From Virgibacillus oceani (GTDB taxonomy: Bacteria; Bacillota; Bacilli; Bacillales; Amphibacillaceae): DNA of 64,000 nt. Both the position numbers and the translations under genes were made by a program. The DNA is taken from NCBI RefSeq assembly GCF_014638995.1, contig NZ_BMFR01000004.1:62001-126000 (forward strand), written 5' to 3'. Every line of letters begins with the position of its first letter. Position 1 is the first letter of the stretch. The notes beneath the pieces are model-generated. The model had not been told where the DNA came from. It worked only from the letters and a program-made list of their open reading frames with translations, and did not search any database. Shown one piece after another: positions 1 through 13,085 of the stretch.

Positions 1-127
1 GTATTTCTTTACCATGAAACATTCTCACGGGCACATTTGGTATCATTTTCATTGATATGGGTTGCCTTGATTATTTACATGGGCTCGGCACAGCGCCGTC
101 CGTTGCGAGCAACCAGATAGATTAGCT

Positions 128-245
128 GGATGGTAATTTTGGTTGAATCGGCTCGTATTTAACCCATTTTGGATCGTAAATTGTGACTTTGGATCGTATT
201 TCACCTGAACTGGATCGTATTTTGCTAAAATCGGACCGTATTTCC
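128..245 (+). repeat. Phased GGATCGTATTT array 1
   Basis: Units of the 11-mer GGATCGTATTT (with variants GGCTCGTATTT, GGATCGTAAAT, GGACCGTATTT) begin at 150, 171, 191, 212 and 233, a pitch of 20-21 bp. A degenerate unit starts at 128. The 9-10 nt between units are unrelated in sequence. Two similar arrays lie near 35.4 kb and 52.9 kb. The reverse strand is open across this stretch and would read Lys-Tyr-Asp-Pro heptads, but the 20-bp steps break the frame, so I read it as non-coding. Function unknown. Confidence 0.8.
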
Positions 246-353
246 TTAAACTTCCAATCAATTATTAAAATAAATATTTTTCAAAAAAGTGTTGACTAAA
301 ATTATCTGTTAGGTATATAATTCTTTTTAAATTAATTTTTCTAAAATTTGTAT

Positions 354-471
354 CTCTTATCAAGAGCGGTGGAGGGAATAGGCCCTTTGAAGCCCGGCAA
401 CCATCAACGTGAGACTGCTCACTTGAAAGGTGCTAAATCCTACAGGTCAATCATGATCTGGAAGATAAGAG
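354..471 (+). promoter_or_regulatory. SAM-I (S-box) riboswitch
   Basis: Closing stem P1 is formed by CTCTTATC (354-361) and GATAAGAG (464-471). Inside lie the S-box core landmarks AGAGCGGTGGAGGGA, GCCCTTTGAAGCCCGGCAACC and a GGTGCTAAATCC segment. It sits in the leader of the metY-metX-hom operon. By family knowledge, SAM binding stabilises the aptamer and lets the downstream terminator form, shutting off the methionine genes. Confidence 0.95.
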
Positions 472-487
472 GAGGAACGTTAAATGA

Positions 488-2320
<1,833 letters not shown>

Positions 2321-2423
2321 ATTATCACCAACATGATGATTTTAAATCGCGCGTCATTTTTTGAAACAGCGAAATTAAATGCAACTTAAGAAATATAATT
2401 TTTTATTAAAGGACGGGTACGAT

Positions 2424-3467
2424 ATGAGCAAAACACTAATCAAACGATTTATAACTGGATGTGTATCATTCGGCCCGTTCCATTTAACATCTGGGGAAAC
2501 GTTAGAAAGGGTAACATTACACTATGAAAGTGTCGGTCCTGCAAGCGCACCTGTCATTCTTGTTTGTCATGCTTTAACAGGCAATCATTATACAGTTGGA
2601 ACGGAAGATAACCCCGGCTGGTGGGACGGACTGATTGGCACCAATAAATATATTGATACCGATAAATTCCAGGTCATAACATTTAACGTACTGGGTGGTT
2701 GTGATGGATCTACAGGACCGACCTCGCTAAACCCTAATACTAGTGAAAATTACCGAGCTGATTTCCCCGCCATAACTATCCGTGATATGGTACATGCGAC
2801 GCATCAGGCATTACAAGAGCTGCAAATCAGGAAACTTGCTGCAGTAATTGGGGGGTCACTTGGCGGAATGCAAGTACTTGAATGGGGATTGCTTTATCCG
2901 GCTGTTACGGATAAACTAATTATTTTAGCCGCGACACCCGTCTTTTCTGATTATGGAATTGCCTTTAACCATATCGCCTCATCCGCCATAAAAGCAGACC
3001 GAAATTGGAACGATGGTTTTTATGAAGCTGAATTTGATTTAAAGGGCTTAGAGATTGCACGGATGATTGGAATGGTCACCTATCGCAGTTCTGATTTATT
3101 TTCCAGTCGATTTAATCGGGAAAAGGCAAACGACGATTACCGTGTATCCACCTACTTGGACTATCAAGGTGAAAAGCTGATGCGGCGATTCGATCCAAAT
3201 AGTTACCTAACCCTTTTAAATGCTATGAACAGCCATGATGTTGGATTGAATCGCGGTGGCTGGAGGCAGGCTGTTAAAAACTATCAATGCCCTTTACTCA
3301 CAATCAGTTTTGACAATGATCTAATTTATGAACCAAAACAAATCAAGGAGCTATCTGAGCACGTTCCAGATAGTTTCTATTATCATGTTCAGACCGATTT
3401 TGGCCATGACGGATTTTTAACCCAATTTGAAAGATGGGGGCATGTGGTTAAGGAATTTTTAGAATGA
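2424..3467 (+). CDS. metX: Homoserine O-acetyltransferase
   Basis: Alpha/beta-hydrolase-fold enzyme that transfers an acetyl group from acetyl-CoA to homoserine, giving the substrate of MetY. The nucleophile elbow GGSLGGMQ carries Ser145; the likely triad partners are Asp299 (DNDLIYEP) and His328 (FGHDGF). I chose ATG 2424, preceded by AAAGGA at 2408-2413, over the ATG 45 nt upstream that lacks a ribosome binding site; this gives 347 residues, normal for the family. The stop overlaps the upstream end of the hom reading frame, showing tight operon packing. Regulated with metY by the SAM riboswitch. Confidence 0.93.
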   Translation: MSKTLIKRFITGCVSFGPFHLTSGETLERVTLHYESVGPASAPVILVCHALTGNHYTVGTEDNPGWWDGLIGTNKYIDTDKFQVITFNVLGGCDGSTGPTSLNPNTSENYRADFPAITIRDMVHATHQALQELQIRKLAAVIGGSLGGMQVLEWGLLYPAVTDKLIILAATPVFSDYGIAFNHIASSAIKADRNWNDGFYEAEFDLKGLEIARMIGMVTYRSSDLFSSRFNREKANDDYRVSTYLDYQGEKLMRRFDPNSYLTLLNAMNSHDVGLNRGGWRQAVKNYQCPLLTISFDNDLIYEPKQIKELSEHVPDSFYYHVQTDFGHDGFLTQFERWGHVVKEFLE

Positions 3468-3490
3468 GATGTAAAGGGGGGATTCCCAAA

Positions 3491-4492
3491 ATGAAAAAGC
3501 TTTCCGTTGCAATCCTGGGATTTGGTACAGTTGGGCAGGGTGTTCGTGATGTGCTCTGTAATCACCAGGATCGTCTAAAGGAGATAGCGGGTATACCGGT
3601 AGAAATTTCTACTATATTAATAAAACATCCCGAAAAGCATCATACTAAAGCCCCTCATGTTCGTTTCACAACAGACTTTCAATCAGTTCTGGATGACCCA
3701 GCAATTGATGTTGTCTTCGAGGCTATTGTTGGAAAAGAACCTGCATACAGTTATTTACGCCAATGCATTATAGCTGGAAAACATGTCATAACAGCAAACA
3801 AGGAAATGTTCCAGGCACATGGACAGGAGCTGAAACAACTTGCTGCCGAATACGATGTTGGGATAGGATTTGACGCCACAACTGCTGGAGGCATCCCTAT
3901 CATCCAAACGATTCAGCACCTCCTGCAGGTGAATAAAATTAATCGTGTGCAGGCTATCCTTAATGGAACGTCAAACTATATTCTGACTGATATGAGGGAA
4001 AATGGATCAACATTTGATGATGCTTTACTGAAAGCACAATCATTAGGGTATGCGGAGTCGGATCCAACTAATGACATTGAGGGATATGATGCATTATATA
4101 AGCTAAAAATTTTATGTGAGCTTATTTTTGACGAACAGCCCGTATGGGAACATGTGAAGTGTGTCGGGATTTCACAAATTTCAGCAAAAGCGATAAAACA
4201 AGAAGCTGCATCCGGCAATCGTATTAAACATATAGCGGAAATTGCTTTAACAGAAGGAGCGATAACAGCAAATATAGCGCCAAAATCTGTGTCTGCAGAA
4301 CACCCGCTTTATGCGATTGAGGGTGTTAACAACGCAATTCACATGAAGACTGATATAATTGGCGATCTGACACTCTCCGGGCCAGGTGCAGGAGCTTTCC
4401 CAACTGCCAGTGCAATGGTCGAGGACTTTTGCCACATTGTAAATAAACATATGAAGGCAGAAGGTAAAGTTACTACAATCGCCTATTCCTAA
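3491..4492 (+). CDS. hom: Homoserine dehydrogenase, short form without ACT domain
   Basis: NAD(P)-dependent reduction of aspartate semialdehyde to homoserine. The N-terminal Rossmann motif is ILGFGTVGQG; later blocks NGTSNYILTDM, AESDPTNDIEGYDA and GAGAFPTASAMV match the catalytic domain. At 333 residues it stops right after the catalytic domain, so the C-terminal ACT domain seen in roughly 430-residue Hom of B. subtilis is missing. Start ATG 3491 follows AAAGGGGGGAT. As third gene of the SAM-riboswitch operon it probably supplies homoserine for methionine, and without ACT it may escape threonine feedback (inference). Confidence 0.9.
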   Translation: MKKLSVAILGFGTVGQGVRDVLCNHQDRLKEIAGIPVEISTILIKHPEKHHTKAPHVRFTTDFQSVLDDPAIDVVFEAIVGKEPAYSYLRQCIIAGKHVITANKEMFQAHGQELKQLAAEYDVGIGFDATTAGGIPIIQTIQHLLQVNKINRVQAILNGTSNYILTDMRENGSTFDDALLKAQSLGYAESDPTNDIEGYDALYKLKILCELIFDEQPVWEHVKCVGISQISAKAIKQEAASGNRIKHIAEIALTEGAITANIAPKSVSAEHPLYAIEGVNNAIHMKTDIIGDLTLSGPGAGAFPTASAMVEDFCHIVNKHMKAEGKVTTIAYS

Positions 4493-4506
4493 TCATAAAT
4501 CCCCAT

Positions 4507-4545
4507 AAAATGGCCAGACAGTAAAACAGCTGTTGGCCATTTTTA
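4507..4545 (+). terminator. Terminator after hom
   Basis: AAAATGGCCA (4507-4516) and TGGCCATTTTT (4534-4544) form a stem around a loop that can itself pair (ACAGctg), ending in a T run. It closes the metY-metX-hom operon. Confidence 0.8.
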
Positions 4546-4763
4546 ATTGTAAAAGTAACAATATTTTTAATTACCCCTATCTAAACACACCCCCATGTAC
4601 GAACCCATATTATATAATATAAATTGTAAAACAATCGAAATATTATTCCGTGATACTTGCCCGTAAAAATGGGTAAATATATACTATTGACCTGAATTAA
4701 ACATGATACACCATTATTGTGCTACTATAGATTAGAAAATTATCTGCTTTAGGTGTGATTTAC

Positions 4764-5660
4764 ATGAAGAAAAAAATTGCTCTTATTTTAATCGTTATTT
4801 TTTTTGCAGGAATTGGTATTTTTCTTGTTACTGCTCAACCCACTGAGCAGGTAAGTGATATAAAAGAAAATAAACCGCCTCAAACACACGAGAAAGAATC
4901 AGAACCCGATGAAAATGATAAGAAGGAACAGGAAGAAACCAACCAGGATGAACTGGAAAAAGATGATATAAAAACGCATTTTAAAGACATCGTTTCAGAG
5001 GCAGTTCAGACTACAATCGATTATTTTACAAATAAAGAAACGAATATCACAGCAATTGGCGATTCCTTGACACAAGGGGTTGGAGACATTACCGGTGACG
5101 GTGGGTATGTCGGAATATTGGATAAGGCACTAAATAGAGATAATCAAATTGTTGAGTTCGATAATTATGGAAAGCGCGGAAATCGTTCAGATCAGCTTTT
5201 AAAACGCTTGAATAACCCTGAAATTGCTGCGTCCATTTCAAATTCTGACATCGTGCTTATTACAATTGGTGCGAATGATATTATGAAAGTAGTAAAAGAG
5301 AATTTTACAGATTTAACATTCAAGGATTTTGCACAAGAACGTATCGCTTACGAAGAGCGTTTAAAAACCATTTTTGACAAAATAAACCATTTAAACCCTA
5401 ATACAAAAATATATTTGCTAGGTTTCTATAATCCATTTGAAAAATACTTTCCCGAGATAAAAGAACTGGGTATTATTGTTGAAAATTGGAATAGTACAGG
5501 AAAAAAAGTGGCCGGGATGTATGAAAACATAACATTTATACCGACAATAGATTTATTCGCTGATACAGATGTTGATTTATTCGCTGAGGATAACTTTCAT
5601 CCAAACACACGCGGATATCAGCGAATAGCTAAACGCGTATTAGAGTACTTAACTGATTAA
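4764..5660 (+). CDS. ypmR: SGNH/GDSL-family lipase-esterase, YpmR-like
   Basis: Predicted extracytoplasmic GDSL hydrolase. Residues 1-24 are a membrane anchor or signal segment, followed by an acidic Glu/Lys-rich linker (about 30-70). The four SGNH blocks are present: GDSL with Ser101, a Gly in NYGKRGNRSDQ, Asn in IGANDI, and DNFHPNTRGY with His279. ATG 4764 is preferred to GTG 4755 because AGGTG lies at proper spacing. The ypmR-ypmS neighbourhood matches B. subtilis. Substrate is not known. Confidence 0.85.
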   Translation: MKKKIALILIVIFFAGIGIFLVTAQPTEQVSDIKENKPPQTHEKESEPDENDKKEQEETNQDELEKDDIKTHFKDIVSEAVQTTIDYFTNKETNITAIGDSLTQGVGDITGDGGYVGILDKALNRDNQIVEFDNYGKRGNRSDQLLKRLNNPEIAASISNSDIVLITIGANDIMKVVKENFTDLTFKDFAQERIAYEERLKTIFDKINHLNPNTKIYLLGFYNPFEKYFPEIKELGIIVENWNSTGKKVAGMYENITFIPTIDLFADTDVDLFAEDNFHPNTRGYQRIAKRVLEYLTD

Positions 5661-5675
5661 GAGAGGAGAGCTGTT

Positions 5676-6308
5676 GTGACAGAATTAAGATCTGCTAAGC
5701 CGTCTAAGAAAAAAAATAAATGGAAGCGATTTTTTTATAGCTTACTCCTGTTAAATGTATTTTTCCTGTTAGCACTTATCACTTTTATCTTTTGGCCAGT
5801 TTCTGAAACACCATTGCCGAATACGGATAATCAACAAGCACATGAAAGCTCTGAATTCATTGTACGAACAACGAAAAAGAACCTGAATGATTTAGTGAAT
5901 GCTTATCTTGATAAGCTGTTAAATGATACGAAGCATAATTACAGTGTATCGCTTGAGGATGATGTCCATTTACTTGGGGAACTGCCTGTATTTTCGACTA
6001 CAGTTCCATTGTCTGTGCACCTGGAACCTCTAGTACAAAAGGATGGGAACGTCATTTTAAAACAAAAATCCATCTCAATTGGGTTACTAGAGCTTCCGAA
6101 TCAGAAAATAATGGAATACATGAAAAAATATTTGCCGATGCCGGAATGGGTTACCATTAACCCTAAGAAGGAAGAAATTTATGTGGCCGTTTCCGAAATG
6201 AAAATTAAAAGTAATTTCGAGGTTAGTGTTGAGCACATTGACTTGGAAGCTAACAATCTAGCATTTAAAATCAGGGTGCCTTATGAAACGTTAGGGATTG
6301 AAAGGTAA
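5676..6308 (+). CDS. ypmS: YpmS family protein (DUF2140)
   Basis: A 210-residue protein with a positively charged N-terminus (KKKNKWKR) and one membrane helix at about residues 21-40, then an extracytoplasmic domain with two conserved-looking beta-rich stretches. The length and layout fit YpmS/DUF2140, whose biochemical role is unknown. GTG 5676 follows GAGAGGAGAG, 15 nt after the ypmR stop, so both genes are co-transcribed. Confidence 0.85.
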   Translation: MTELRSAKPSKKKNKWKRFFYSLLLLNVFFLLALITFIFWPVSETPLPNTDNQQAHESSEFIVRTTKKNLNDLVNAYLDKLLNDTKHNYSVSLEDDVHLLGELPVFSTTVPLSVHLEPLVQKDGNVILKQKSISIGLLELPNQKIMEYMKKYLPMPEWVTINPKKEEIYVAVSEMKIKSNFEVSVEHIDLEANNLAFKIRVPYETLGIER

Positions 6309-6343
6309 AGGCGGCAGACCGAATCTCCCGCTTTACCTTTCAC
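6299..6343. terminator. Bidirectional terminator between ypmS and the WYL gene
   Basis: GAAAGGTAAAG (about 6300-6310) and CTTTACCTTTC (6331-6341) pair. The hairpin overlaps the stop codons of both convergent genes. Confidence 0.7.
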
Positions 6344-7328
6344 TTTCATATACAGCATTCATTTGCTGGATTTTTTCTTTTACTTGATCAACCAAATAAT
6401 CAGGTGACAGCACTTTTGCCTGATTTCCCCATGTCAGGATCCAGTTGATTAACCCATCCGATAATTTCGCCTTAGTCGTTAACACAAAATGTTCAGCGTC
6501 CATTTGTTTAATATCTACTTCTTGTCCAAAACGATCCAATACAACATTGACAAGATCAATATGAAAGCGAATTTTAATCCGAATTTCCTCCCCTGCAAAC
6601 ATATGAAAGCTTTGATTAACATATTCCTGCAGGCGGAAATCGTCCTCTTTTACAAACTCTTTATCACTTACCGCTATATTGCGAATTCGATCCAGCCGGT
6701 AATGTCTGATTTCATTTGTTTCCTGAAATCTTCCGATGAGATAATAATAATCATTTTGCCAAATCAATGCATACGGCTCAACATAGTATGTATCACCATT
6801 GCGGTTAAATTCAAATTCCTTGTCAACATTAAACTTCCCATAGCGAAAATGAAGAACCTTTTTCTCGGAAATTGCACGATGAACACAATCAATATTTAAT
6901 TTGACCAATTCATAATCTATATTTGCGGACTGACTGAACAATATTGGTTCCGGGAGTGTCTTTGCAATATGTTTGCTTGTAAGGTGCTTTACCTTTTTTA
7001 TTAGTTTTTTCTTTTCATTCGTTGTAATAAAACGCGCTGATAGAATGGCATCAATAATTAATCTAAGCTGATATGTTTCAAATAACCGCGATTGGTGACT
7101 GTATAATATCTTCCCAAATCTTCCTTTATTTTGAACAATTTCAAAGTCCATATCGTCTAAAGTTTCCAGGTCGCGCTTTAGTGTACGGTTATCAAACACC
7201 ACCTCTTCCCCAAATAACAGACGAAGCTTCCCACTTATTTCTTCGATGCCAAGCTCATGAAAATCATCCGTTTCATTAAATAAAACATCCTTTATTTTTA
7301 GCAGTCGGTAATTGCTTCCACGTTCCAT
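6333..7328 (-). CDS. WYL-domain transcriptional regulator (YafY-like)
   Basis: 331-residue regulator. Residues about 1-70 form a winged helix-turn-helix of the DeoR/HTH_11 type (LLKIKDVLFNET, then RTLKRDLETL). Residues about 140-320 form a WYL ligand-sensing domain with FRYGKF, YVEPYALIWQNDYYYLIG and HYRLDRI. The family often senses nucleic acids or small ligands; the ligand here is unknown. ATG 7328 follows AAGGAGTGAC. It is transcribed away from ypmRS, and no target operon is obvious nearby. Confidence 0.85.
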   Translation of the reverse strand: MERGSNYRLLKIKDVLFNETDDFHELGIEEISGKLRLLFGEEVVFDNRTLKRDLETLDDMDFEIVQNKGRFGKILYSHQSRLFETYQLRLIIDAILSARFITTNEKKKLIKKVKHLTSKHIAKTLPEPILFSQSANIDYELVKLNIDCVHRAISEKKVLHFRYGKFNVDKEFEFNRNGDTYYVEPYALIWQNDYYYLIGRFQETNEIRHYRLDRIRNIAVSDKEFVKEDDFRLQEYVNQSFHMFAGEEIRIKIRFHIDLVNVVLDRFGQEVDIKQMDAEHFVLTTKAKLSDGLINWILTWGNQAKVLSPDYLVDQVKEKIQQMNAVYESER

Positions 7329-7341
7329 TACTTTGTCACTC

Positions 7342-7374
7342 CTTAGAAAAATACCACAGAAAACTTCTCTGTGG
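7342..7374 (-). terminator. Terminator after the papain-fold hydrolase gene
   Basis: Read on the minus strand, CCACAGA (7374-7368) pairs with TCTGTGG (7360-7354) and is followed by TATTTTTCT. It separates the 7428-8060 gene from the WYL gene. Confidence 0.75.
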
Positions 7375-7427
7375 CAGGATTGGATTTAACCTTTATTATT
7401 AGTCACGTTATTTATGGTGCTGTTCAC

Positions 7428-8060
7428 TCATCTGATAACAAATCGCTTTACCTTTTTAGATAATATAAATATAAATGATTGCTTCGTTAAGGCAGTAGTT
7501 TCCCCTGTTATTAACCTGCGCTCTGTATTCATTCTGTTATGCTGGTATTCACCAAGCTTTCCCTCATAAATTAACTTTAATCCAGCTTGATTACGAATAT
7601 CCGCAGGCGTCGTAAAGCAGAGTGGCTTTGAAAGATTGAATGCGTTTGTTTCCTGAAATACGGTTGCGACAAACTGTGAACAGAACAACGCATTTTCCCG
7701 ATTAATTTCAATTTGCAGCAGCACACCAATCAATCCAATAAAATTATATTTATAATTATCCTGCTGCATTTCAAACTCTTTAATTTTCAGCAGTACTCTT
7801 TCGCAATCGGCTTCAGGTATGTGATATTTGTAAACTGCACAATTCGAATCCTTTAAAAAGTCACTGCGTATATCCTCTTTAACAAATCCACCGATAAACG
7901 GATTTCTAGGACGCTTTCTCCCAAAACTGTATACTTCCTGCAAATCATCGTCAAAGGCTATGGAAACATGATTTAACGATTGCTTCGTACAATAATTAAT
8001 CGCACGTGATAAATAAGTTCCCGTATCTGTAAAGAGAAAATAAACCGTTCTCTCCCCCAT
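7428..8060 (-). CDS. Permuted NlpC/P60-like (YiiX/YebB-type) hydrolase
   Basis: A 210-residue protein without signal peptide. It shows the permuted papain-like layout: His31 in LNHVSIAF comes first and Cys127 in ALFCSQFV comes later, the reverse of classic NlpC/P60 order. A short C-terminal extension after about residue 175 has no visible motif. The family contains cysteine hydrolases and acyltransferases of unknown substrate. It lies alone between two terminator-bounded units. Fold assignment is by motif recognition only. Confidence 0.6.
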   Translation of the reverse strand: MGERTVYFLFTDTGTYLSRAINYCTKQSLNHVSIAFDDDLQEVYSFGRKRPRNPFIGGFVKEDIRSDFLKDSNCAVYKYHIPEADCERVLLKIKEFEMQQDNYKYNFIGLIGVLLQIEINRENALFCSQFVATVFQETNAFNLSKPLCFTTPADIRNQAGLKLIYEGKLGEYQHNRMNTERRLITGETTALTKQSFIFILSKKVKRFVIR

Positions 8061-8285
8061 ATAATTCCCCTCCGTTAATAGCTGTTGCTTAACGAATAAT
8101 AGTGTTGATTTATTGTTGCATATTTCCCATTAAAAATATAGTCTTATTTTATCTATTTTATTAATAATTGGGCACTTATATCAAAACTTTACCGAAAAAT
8201 CAATAAATATACAAGCCATTTTTTGCAATTTTTTATTTTTTTGTAAGAATTATACTTTCTTTCTATACTATATGTTGTATTTACA

Positions 8286-8314
8286 TTGACGAAACCCCTT
8301 ATTTACCGTAAGCT
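8286..8314 (+). promoter_or_regulatory. Putative sigma-A promoter of the ABC-F gene
   Basis: TTGACG (8286-8291), a 17-bp spacer and TAAGCT (8309-8314). The -10 box is weak. The remaining bases from 8061 are AT-rich and hold no other feature I can support. Confidence 0.45.
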
Positions 8315-8326
8315 AAACGTTGATGA

Positions 8327-9991
<1,665 letters not shown>

Positions 9992-9999
9992 CGAAATAT

Positions 10000-10033
10000 G
10001 GGACAAGGGGTTGCTGAACCCTTGTCCCTTTTT
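10000..10033 (+). terminator. Terminator of the GGGACAAGGG family after ykpA
   Basis: GGGACAAGGG (10000-10009) pairs with CCCTTGTCCC (10019-10028), followed by TTTTTAG. A degenerate relative, GGGACGAGG ... CCTCTGTCCC, follows at 10041-10075 and may serve the convergent tdh gene. Confidence 0.85.
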
Positions 10034-10080
10034 AGTAATTGGGACGAGGAGCTTGTGAACTGTACCCTCTGTCCCGTTAT

Positions 10081-11022
10081 TTATTTAACTGGTGCTGCTG
10101 CGATTTTTTCAAGCATATCTTTTGTCATTGCATCAATATCATACTTAGCTTTAAAACCCCATTCTTCCGTTGCTGCTGATGAATCAATGCTATTCGGCCA
10201 GCTTTCTGCGATTTTTTGTCGTGCTGGGTCAACATCATAATTCAATTTGAAATCGGGTATTTGCTTTTGAATAGCTTTTGCGAAATCCTCAGGTGCTGCA
10301 GATATAGCCGAAATGTTAAATGCATTACGATGTTTTAATTTCGATGGATCCGCCTCCATTAATTGCACAATAGCATTCAAAGCATCTGGCATATACATCA
10401 TATCCATATACGTATTTTCGCCGATATAGGACGTATAGGCTTTATTCTTTACTGCTTCATAATAAATTTCCACAGCATAGTCGGTCGTCCCACCACCTGG
10501 GGGCGTCACATATGAGATCAACCCCGGATAACGTACACCACGGGTATCCACGCCAAAACGGTGGTAATAATAGTCACAAAGAAGCTCTCCGGCTACTTTG
10601 TTAACGCCATACATTGTTGTTGGACGCTGAATCGTGTCCTGTGGTGTGTTGTTCTTAGGCGTATTAGGCCCAAACGCACCAATTGAACTCGGTGTGAAAA
10701 ATTGTAAATTAAGTTCACGGGCCACCTCTAATGCATTTACAAGACCACCCATATTTAAATCCCATGCCTTTTTAGGAATTTCTTCTGCCTTTGCCGATAA
10801 AAGTGCTGCCAAATGCATTATTGTGTCAACTTTGTGCTCTTTAGCAACAGTAAATAGACGATCTGCATCCGTTACATCAATAATTTCAAATGGACCGTCA
10901 CTTTCCTCTTTCTGCTTAATATCCGTTCCAATTACATTTGCTGTACCATAAGCTTCTCGTAGTTTTGTCACGAGCTCTGAACCAATCTGTCCGAGCGCAC
11001 CGGTGACTAGAATTTTTTTCAT
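10081..11022 (-). CDS. tdh: L-threonine 3-dehydrogenase, SDR/epimerase type
   Basis: NAD-dependent oxidation of threonine to 2-amino-3-ketobutyrate. An extended short-chain dehydrogenase: nucleotide motif GALGQIG at residues 8-14 and catalytic YGVNK (Tyr-xxx-Lys) near residue 140. Sequence alone could also suggest a UDP-sugar epimerase, but the upstream kbl in the same direction makes threonine dehydrogenase much more likely. 313 residues, normal for this class. It is bracketed by GGGACA-type hairpins at both ends. Confidence 0.88.
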   Translation of the reverse strand: MKKILVTGALGQIGSELVTKLREAYGTANVIGTDIKQKEESDGPFEIIDVTDADRLFTVAKEHKVDTIMHLAALLSAKAEEIPKKAWDLNMGGLVNALEVARELNLQFFTPSSIGAFGPNTPKNNTPQDTIQRPTTMYGVNKVAGELLCDYYYHRFGVDTRGVRYPGLISYVTPPGGGTTDYAVEIYYEAVKNKAYTSYIGENTYMDMMYMPDALNAIVQLMEADPSKLKHRNAFNISAISAAPEDFAKAIQKQIPDFKLNYDVDPARQKIAESWPNSIDSSAATEEWGFKAKYDIDAMTKDMLEKIAAAPVK

Positions 11023-11056
11023 TCGTTATACCCCTATCTTTTCAAAGTGAAACAGT

Positions 11057-11083
11057 GGGACAAGGGGTCTGACCCCCTGTCCC
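11057..11083. repeat. GGGACAAGGGGTC hairpin between kbl and tdh
   Basis: GGGACAAGGGGTC (11057-11069) pairs with GACCCCCTGTCCC (11071-11083) almost perfectly. It lies between two co-directional genes of one pathway and lacks a clean T run on the minus strand, so it may modulate rather than end transcription. Confidence 0.7.
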
Positions 11084-11089
11084 GCTTCC

Positions 11090-12280
11090 TTATATTAATC
11101 CCATTTCTTTTCCGACTTTTTCATATATGGCGATTGCATCGTCAAGCATTTCTTTTGTATGTGCGGCTGATGGCATATTGCGCACACGTCCCGTTCCTCT
11201 TGGTACTGTCGGGAATACAATTGATTTCGCATAAACTCCTGCTTCATTTAGCTTCTTGCTGAATTTTTGTGTATCTTTTTCATCACCAATAACACACGGC
11301 GTAATCGGTGTTTCACTATCACCTATATCAAAGCCTAAATTCTTTAAGCCTTCTTTTAAATAATCCGCGTTTTCCCATAGCTTTTCATTTAATTCTGTAC
11401 TTTCCATTAATAGCTCCACTGCCTTTGTCGCCGCTGCAGCATCTGCCGGTGTAACTGCTGTTGAGAATAAAAATGGACGTGAGCGTACCTTTAGCCAATC
11501 AATTAGATCTCCTTTTCCAGCAACATATCCGCCAACAACACCGATCGCTTTTGAAAGTGTCCCCATTTGGAAATCAATCTTATCCTGCAACCCAAAATGT
11601 TTAACAGTACCCGCGCCTTTTCCTAGGACACCTGAACCATGCGCATCATCGACATATGTGATCAAATCGAATTCTTCAGCAATCTCAACAATTTCCGGAA
11701 GTTTCGCAACATCACCATCCATAGAGAAAACTCCATCCGTAATGACCATAATTTTGTTATAATCCCCTGAATCAACTGCTTCCTTCGCTTTTTTACGAAG
11801 GTCATCCATATCAGAGTGATTGAATGGAATAATTTTTGCTTTTGATAAGCGGCATCCATCGATTATTGATGCATGGTTTAATTGGTCTGAAAGGATTGCA
11901 TCGTTTTTGTCCATGACAGCGGAAATAGCTGCCATGTTACAGTTAAATCCAGACTGGAAGGAAATAACTGCTTCTGTACCTTTAAATTCAGCTAATTTTT
12001 TCTCCAGCGCTAAATGAAGATCCAATGTACCGTTGATTGTTCTTACTGCTCCTGCACCAACACCATGTGAATCTACAGCTTCTTTTGCAACCTTTTTCAA
12101 GCGTTCATCTGTTGCAAGCCCCAAATAATTATTAGAGGAAAGATTAATTAGCTTTTTCCCATTGATTGTAATAATTGGTCCATTTGGTCCTTGAACAGGA
12201 TCAATTTCGTTGTAAAGCCCTCGTTCCTTCAAATCAGCAATGTTTTCATCTAAAAAAGATTGTAGTGATTTACTTGTCAT
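11090..12280 (-). CDS. kbl: Glycine C-acetyltransferase (2-amino-3-ketobutyrate CoA ligase)
   Basis: PLP enzyme of the alpha-oxoamine synthase family that splits 2-amino-3-ketobutyrate with CoA into glycine and acetyl-CoA. Landmarks are SSNNYLGLA near residue 50, the [10 protein letters not shown] block near 211 and PLP-binding Lys244 in [13 protein letters not shown] place the start at the ATG at 12280 because AGGAGG lies 10 nt upstream; an upstream in-frame ATG at 12328 has none. 396 residues, normal length. It precedes tdh, giving a complete threonine-to-glycine route. Confidence 0.93.
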   Translation of the reverse strand: MTSKSLQSFLDENIADLKERGLYNEIDPVQGPNGPIITINGKKLINLSSNNYLGLATDERLKKVAKEAVDSHGVGAGAVRTINGTLDLHLALEKKLAEFKGTEAVISFQSGFNCNMAAISAVMDKNDAILSDQLNHASIIDGCRLSKAKIIPFNHSDMDDLRKKAKEAVDSGDYNKIMVITDGVFSMDGDVAKLPEIVEIAEEFDLITYVDDAHGSGVLGKGAGTVKHFGLQDKIDFQMGTLSKAIGVVGGYVAGKGDLIDWLKVRSRPFLFSTAVTPADAAAATKAVELLMESTELNEKLWENADYLKEGLKNLGFDIGDSETPITPCVIGDEKDTQKFSKKLNEAGVYAKSIVFPTVPRGTGRVRNMPSAAHTKEMLDDAIAIYEKVGKEMGLI

Positions 12281-12482
12281 GGTACAAATTCCTCCTTTAA
12301 TGTAAGCGTTTAACATACAATTGTCCATATAGAGTGGACAATTATTATTGTTGAATGTATATTTTATCTATAGTTTATCACATAATATAATAAATGTTTA
12401 CTTAGAGAAAACAATTTGTGTATTATCATAGTCACCTTGTATTATTTAACCGATTAATCATAATCATACACTTTAGCATACA

Positions 12483-12512
12483 AAAACCCTCTGTATCCAT
12501 ACAGAAGGTTTT
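12483..12512 (-). terminator. Terminator after the 12.5-12.9 kb membrane gene
   Basis: On the minus strand AAAACCTTCTGTAT (from 12512) pairs with ATACAGAGGGTTTT (to 12483), followed by T residues. It can also work toward the plus strand. Confidence 0.75.
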
Positions 12513-12515
12513 TAG

Positions 12516-12902
12516 CTACCTCGATTCTTTAATTTTTATAACTGTACCAGCCAGAAGTACAATGGCCGATATTATAGCAACGTATAAGCCAAAACCAGCA
12601 GTACTGACTGACGTTCCTAAATAGTCCTCAGACATTCTGATCATATAATAAACCAAAAAGATAACAGCGATGACGGAACATCCTATGCCAAAAAATCTGT
12701 ACATCGGCTTTCCCGACAAAACTGTATAAAGCGGGTATGCGAAAACAACTAATACGATATAGCCATCATGCTGAAACCCATTCATGCTCATAAATGATAA
12801 AACATGTGACCATGGAAATAATAAACTAATGATAAAAAGTGCAGTTGCAATAACAATTAACAGTCCCCCAACACCCCATTTTTGCAGCAAATCTTTCACC
12901 AT
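12516..12902 (-). CDS. Hypothetical four-helix membrane protein
   Basis: A 128-residue protein with about four hydrophobic helices and almost no soluble loop. I recognise no family. The start is unclear: ATG 12902 and GTG 12899 both sit very close to an AGAAGGA motif, and a TTG nine to twelve bases further in would have GGTGA at better spacing. It is followed by a good terminator and faces away from the small peptide gene at 13086. Confidence 0.6.
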   Translation of the reverse strand: MVKDLLQKWGVGGLLIVIATALFIISLLFPWSHVLSFMSMNGFQHDGYIVLVVFAYPLYTVLSGKPMYRFFGIGCSVIAVIFLVYYMIRMSEDYLGTSVSTAGFGLYVAIISAIVLLAGTVIKIKESR

Positions 12903-13085
12903 CCTTCTGCTATGTATTTATATATTACACTTATCTTAATGTTTTAAAGCATGTTCGTCTACTAAATTCTACCTGGAATCTTTCAAATTTGTAAGAATTA
13001 CCTTTTATTTGTCATCAAAATCAATGGTTTAGACGTGATTTTTTTTATATACTATGAAATAGAAAGAATAAAGTGAGGGGTAATC

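Noticed and set aside
49..261. 70-codon minus-strand ORF with Lys-Tyr-Asp-Pro heptads
   Set aside because: It is the translation of the GGATCGTATTT array; unit steps of 20 bp break the frame, and no ribosome binding site precedes it.
6489..6899. 136-codon plus-strand ORF opposite the WYL gene
   Set aside because: No ribosome binding site or family resemblance; the opposite strand encodes a complete WYL regulator.
10081..11022. UDP-glucose 4-epimerase
   Set aside because: The fold is the same, but the adjacent kbl and the absence of sugar-nucleotide genes favour L-threonine dehydrogenase.
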